This document shows positions 5,485 through 7,522 of a stretch of DNA of 7,522 nucleotides, piece after piece; the stretch's first letter is position 1; each line of letters begins with the position of its first letter. The notes beneath the pieces were generated by a model. It made no database searches. It saw only the letters and a program-made list of their open reading frames with translations, and had not been told where the DNA came from. This DNA is from an uncultured Granulicatella sp. (lineage in GTDB: Bacteria; Bacillota; Bacilli; Lactobacillales; Aerococcaceae). The stretch covers positions 1 through 7,522 of the forward strand of contig NZ_CALHIF010000011.1 of NCBI RefSeq assembly GCF_938030755.1, read 5' to 3'. Both the position numbers and the translations under genes were made by a program.

Positions 5485-6270
5485 ATGCAACTCATTATTT
5501 ATAGCATCATTGTTTTATGTGCCACAATGATTGGAGCCATAACCGGATTAGGTGGTGGGATTATCATCAAACCAGCCTTTGATGTTGTGGGAATGGACAC
5601 CACGAGTATGATTAGTGTGTACTCTACGGTGGCAGTCTTTACCATGTGCTTAGTCTCTATTTACAAGAGAAGTAAATTAGGTTTTCAAGTGGATAAATAC
5701 ATTGTATTTGGACTTGCATTCGGTTCTATTATCGGTGGAAAAATAGGAGATATTGTGTTTCTCCAAGCGGTTGAAATGATGGGAAATCAATTTGTTAGCA
5801 TCACTCAATCCGTCATTTTGTTTGTGTTATTAGGGGGAATTATTTTATTCACTCTGAACAAAGAGAAGATTCAGACATTAACGGTTTCGAATTTAATCGC
5901 CATTATCTCCATTGGTCTATGCGTTGGAATCATTTCTGTCTATCTAGGAATCGGAGGCGGACCACTCAATATTGCTTTATTGGTGTACTTCTTCTCCATG
6001 AAAGCAAAAGAAGCTGCGGCCTATTCGATTGTGATGATTTTCTTTGCACAAATGATGAAGATGACAACAGTGATTTATGACTTTGAAAACTATCATTCCG
6101 TCTCCTTTATCATTCTAGCAATTGCAATATTTGCTGTGCTAGGTGGTTGGATTGGAACGAAGATTCAAGCAAGATTAACCCATGAAACGGTTGAAAGACT
6201 TTATTTAGGACTCATGATCGTTCTTCTTCTAATGACAGCTTTCAATGTATTTAAATTTATCGTAGTATAA
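5485..6270 (+). CDS. TauE/SafE family membrane permease, probable sulfur-oxyanion exporter
   Basis: Integral membrane protein of 261 residues with about eight hydrophobic segments in two homologous halves, as in the TauE/SafE (DUF81) family. Each half has a glycine-rich motif: GLGGGIIIKP at residues 21-30 and YLGIGGGPLN at 153-162. Family members are proposed to export sulfite, sulfate or sulfoacetate. Its ATG follows the FGE stop codon directly, with GGAGGG in the end of that gene as ribosome binding site, so translation is coupled to the sulfatase pair. The context suggests removal of the sulfate or sulfite released in the cytoplasm; import of the substrate by this protein cannot be excluded. 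It is followed by a strong terminator. Confidence 0.9.
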   Translation: MQLIIYSIIVLCATMIGAITGLGGGIIIKPAFDVVGMDTTSMISVYSTVAVFTMCLVSIYKRSKLGFQVDKYIVFGLAFGSIIGGKIGDIVFLQAVEMMGNQFVSITQSVILFVLLGGIILFTLNKEKIQTLTVSNLIAIISIGLCVGIISVYLGIGGGPLNIALLVYFFSMKAKEAAAYSIVMIFFAQMMKMTTVIYDFENYHSVSFIILAIAIFAVLGGWIGTKIQARLTHETVERLYLGLMIVLLLMTAFNVFKFIVV

Positions 6271-6312
6271 AATACCGCCCAAGCGTGTTGTGTGTGCTTG
6301 GGCGGTATTTTT
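6271..6312. terminator. Strong, probably bidirectional terminator between convergent operons
   Basis: Perfect 14-bp stem AATACCGCCCAAGC (6271-6284) and GCTTGGGCGGTATT (6296-6309) with an 11-base GT-rich loop, followed by TTTTT (6308-6312) on the plus strand. On the minus strand the same stem is followed by TATTTTAT, so it can also end rsmI transcription. It begins at the base after the exporter stop codon and lies just past the rsmI stop. Confidence 0.92.
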
Positions 6313-6323
6313 GTTGAAGCATT

Positions 6324-7217
6324 CTACTGAGAATGAACTTCCTTATAGACGTCTTGTTTTTTGAGACCGAGATGTTTTGCAACAGCTTTGATGGCCTCTT
6401 TTTGTGATAACTGTTGCTGCTCCATAAACCATTCCACTTGTTGAGTAATCGAAAGAGAAGCATCGGGAGTGTTCTCTTCAGCACTTCCAGATAGTGCCGT
6501 TGTCACATCAGTAGGATTTTTATGACCAAACAAAATACAACATTCGCCTTTCAGTTCTTCTTCCTGGAGTAAAAGAACAAGTTCAGAAGCAGTACCTCTA
6601 ATGAACTCTTCATAACTTTTGGTTAACTCACGGCAGAGAACAACGGGTTGATTTTCCCCGTACACGTTTTGGATAGCTAAAAACGTATCTTTTAGTCTAA
6701 ACGGTGATTCGTATAAGATGACGGTTTCGCTATGAGTGCGTAACTGTTCTAATGCCTCGATTTTTTCTTTTTTCTTTCGTGGTAAGAATCCATAGAAGTA
6801 AAAAGGCTGAGGGACGAGTCCACTGGCAATTAAAGCTGTAATCCCAGCGTTCGCTCCCGGAAGCGGGATAACAGGAATAGAGGCTTCGACACAGGCTTGA
6901 ACTAGTTCAAAGCCAGGGTCACTGATTGAAGGGGTTCCGGCATCGCTCACTTGTGCAATCATTTTTCCCTCTTTGAGCCACTCAATCACTTGAGGGATGC
7001 GTTCTTGCGTATTATGTTCATGGAAACTCTTTTGCGGAGTTTCAATTTCATAGTGGTTAAGTAACTTTTGTGTATGACGCGTATCTTCGGCTAGAATTAA
7101 ATCCACATCGCGTAGAGTATTTACAGCGCGGAATGTCATATCTTCTAAGTTTCCAATGGGAGTAGGGACAAGGAAAAGCTTGCCAATTCCTTCAGTCCGA
7201 TAACTCTTTTGTCTCAT
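6324..7217 (-). CDS. rsmI: 16S rRNA (cytidine(1402)-2'-O)-methyltransferase RsmI
   Basis: SAM-dependent methyltransferase that modifies the ribose of C1402 in the 16S rRNA decoding centre. At 297 residues it has the normal length. Family motifs run in order: GKLFLVPTPIGNLEDMT (residues 12-28), LAEDTRHTQKLL (42-53), FHEHN (65-69), VSDAGTPSISDPG (90-102), LPGANAG (119-125), then FYGFLPRKKKEK and a conserved ESPFR. The ATG at 7217 is supported by AAGGAG eight to ten bases upstream on the minus strand and by the family-like start MRQKSYRTEG. It overlaps the 3' end of yazA by 26 bases in another frame, indicating co-transcription. It is convergent with the sulfatase operon, whereas in many Firmicutes it is co-directional with yabA. 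Confidence 0.97.
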   Translation of the reverse strand: MRQKSYRTEGIGKLFLVPTPIGNLEDMTFRAVNTLRDVDLILAEDTRHTQKLLNHYEIETPQKSFHEHNTQERIPQVIEWLKEGKMIAQVSDAGTPSISDPGFELVQACVEASIPVIPLPGANAGITALIASGLVPQPFYFYGFLPRKKKEKIEALEQLRTHSETVILYESPFRLKDTFLAIQNVYGENQPVVLCRELTKSYEEFIRGTASELVLLLQEEELKGECCILFGHKNPTDVTTALSGSAEENTPDASLSITQQVEWFMEQQQLSQKEAIKAVAKHLGLKKQDVYKEVHSQ

Positions 7218-7515
7218 CTGTCTTGTCTCCTTCTAAATAGATAATCACTGGACGAGTGATACTTGCCCCAATCGTTTGTAGAAATATTTCTTTTTTGGGG
7301 CGAGAGAACTTTTTGAACGCTGCTTCTGCTTTCATCGCTTCTTGTTTTGTGGCGAATTCTTTAGCATAGAGCAGTGTAACGGGGGTTCTCACTCTTGTAT
7401 ATTTGGCCCCTTTACCAGCATTATGCGTTGCGATTCTTTTTTCTAAATCAACGGTATAGCCGGTATAAAAGGTTTGATCCTTACAGAGTAGGACATACAT
7501 AAAGAATTGATTCAT
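7192..7515 (-). CDS. yazA: GIY-YIG nuclease-fold protein, YazA/UPF0213 family
   Basis: Small single-domain GIY-YIG protein of 107 residues; the cellular role of this family is not established. The motif pair is MYVLLC (residues 6-11, GIY equivalent) and YTGYT (17-21, YIG equivalent). Arg27, His31, the AKYTRVRTPVTLLY segment (37-50) and Glu64 in KAEAAFKKFSRPKK follow, covering the expected catalytic positions. About ten residues at the C-terminus, including an acidic and polar tail, extend past the common length. The gene sits directly upstream of and overlaps rsmI, as in Bacillus and relatives. Only seven bases upstream are visible, so its ribosome binding site and any yabB-type methyltransferase gene would lie outside the window. 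The ATG at 7515 gives the family-like MNQFFMYVLLC; a start at residue 6 is less likely. Confidence 0.93.
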   Translation of the reverse strand: MNQFFMYVLLCKDQTFYTGYTVDLEKRIATHNAGKGAKYTRVRTPVTLLYAKEFATKQEAMKAEAAFKKFSRPKKEIFLQTIGASITRPVIIYLEGDKTDETKELSD

Positions 7516-7522
7516 GCTTTGT

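Noticed and set aside
7153..7169. AATGGGAGTAGGGA near the rsmI start resembling the repeat hairpin arm
   Set aside because: It encodes the conserved V-P-T-P-I-G of RsmI on the minus strand, so the similarity is explained by coding and lacks the second arm.

Overview
The window looks like low-GC Firmicutes DNA, most likely from Lactobacillales. The evidence is the gene set tmk, darA (cyclic-di-AMP PII-like protein), holB, yabA, rsmI and a yazA-type GIY-YIG gene, together with strong GGAGG ribosome binding sites and AT-rich codon choice. DarA argues against Streptococcus, which as far as I know lacks it. A Carnobacteriaceae or Enterococcaceae-like host fits, but genus cannot be fixed from the sequence.

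Layout. (1) Positions 1-599 carry three tandem copies of a 199-200 bp non-coding unit, and a fourth copy truncated to its first ~40 bases follows at 600. Each unit has a branched GGGACC/GGTCTC hairpin, a 34-base near-palindrome with one compensatory base-pair change between copies, and an extended -10 promoter-like sequence near its end pointing at the next unit. (2) Positions 733-3046 hold a plus-strand housekeeping operon, tmk-darA-holB-yabA, linked to DNA replication and dTTP supply. It ends at an intrinsic terminator at 3095-3124. The ricT (yaaT/PSP1) gene usually found between holB and yabA is absent. (3) Positions 3168-6270 hold a tight three-gene operon: a cytoplasmic sulfatase-superfamily hydrolase with a CxPxR formylglycine site, a formylglycine-generating enzyme (FGE) to activate it, and a TauE/SafE-type anion exporter. 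It has its own extended -10 promoter abutting the previous terminator. (4) A strong hairpin terminator at 6271-6312 separates this operon from convergent minus-strand genes rsmI and yazA, which overlap by 26 bases and run off towards the right edge.

How the parts fit. The sulfatase cassette reads as self-contained: FGE converts Cys57 of the hydrolase to formylglycine, the hydrolase releases sulfate (or a related anion) in the cytoplasm, and the membrane protein may export the sulfur oxyanion. The metal-ligand pattern of the hydrolase (D16, Q17, D307, H308) resembles choline sulfatase and phosphonate monoester hydrolase more than classical arylsulfatases, so the substrate is open. The FGE has an additional cysteine (Cys249) between its two catalytic cysteines. 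The two most unusual points are the tandem structured repeat array upstream of tmk and the sulfatase/FGE/exporter cassette placed between yabA and an oppositely oriented rsmI-yazA pair.
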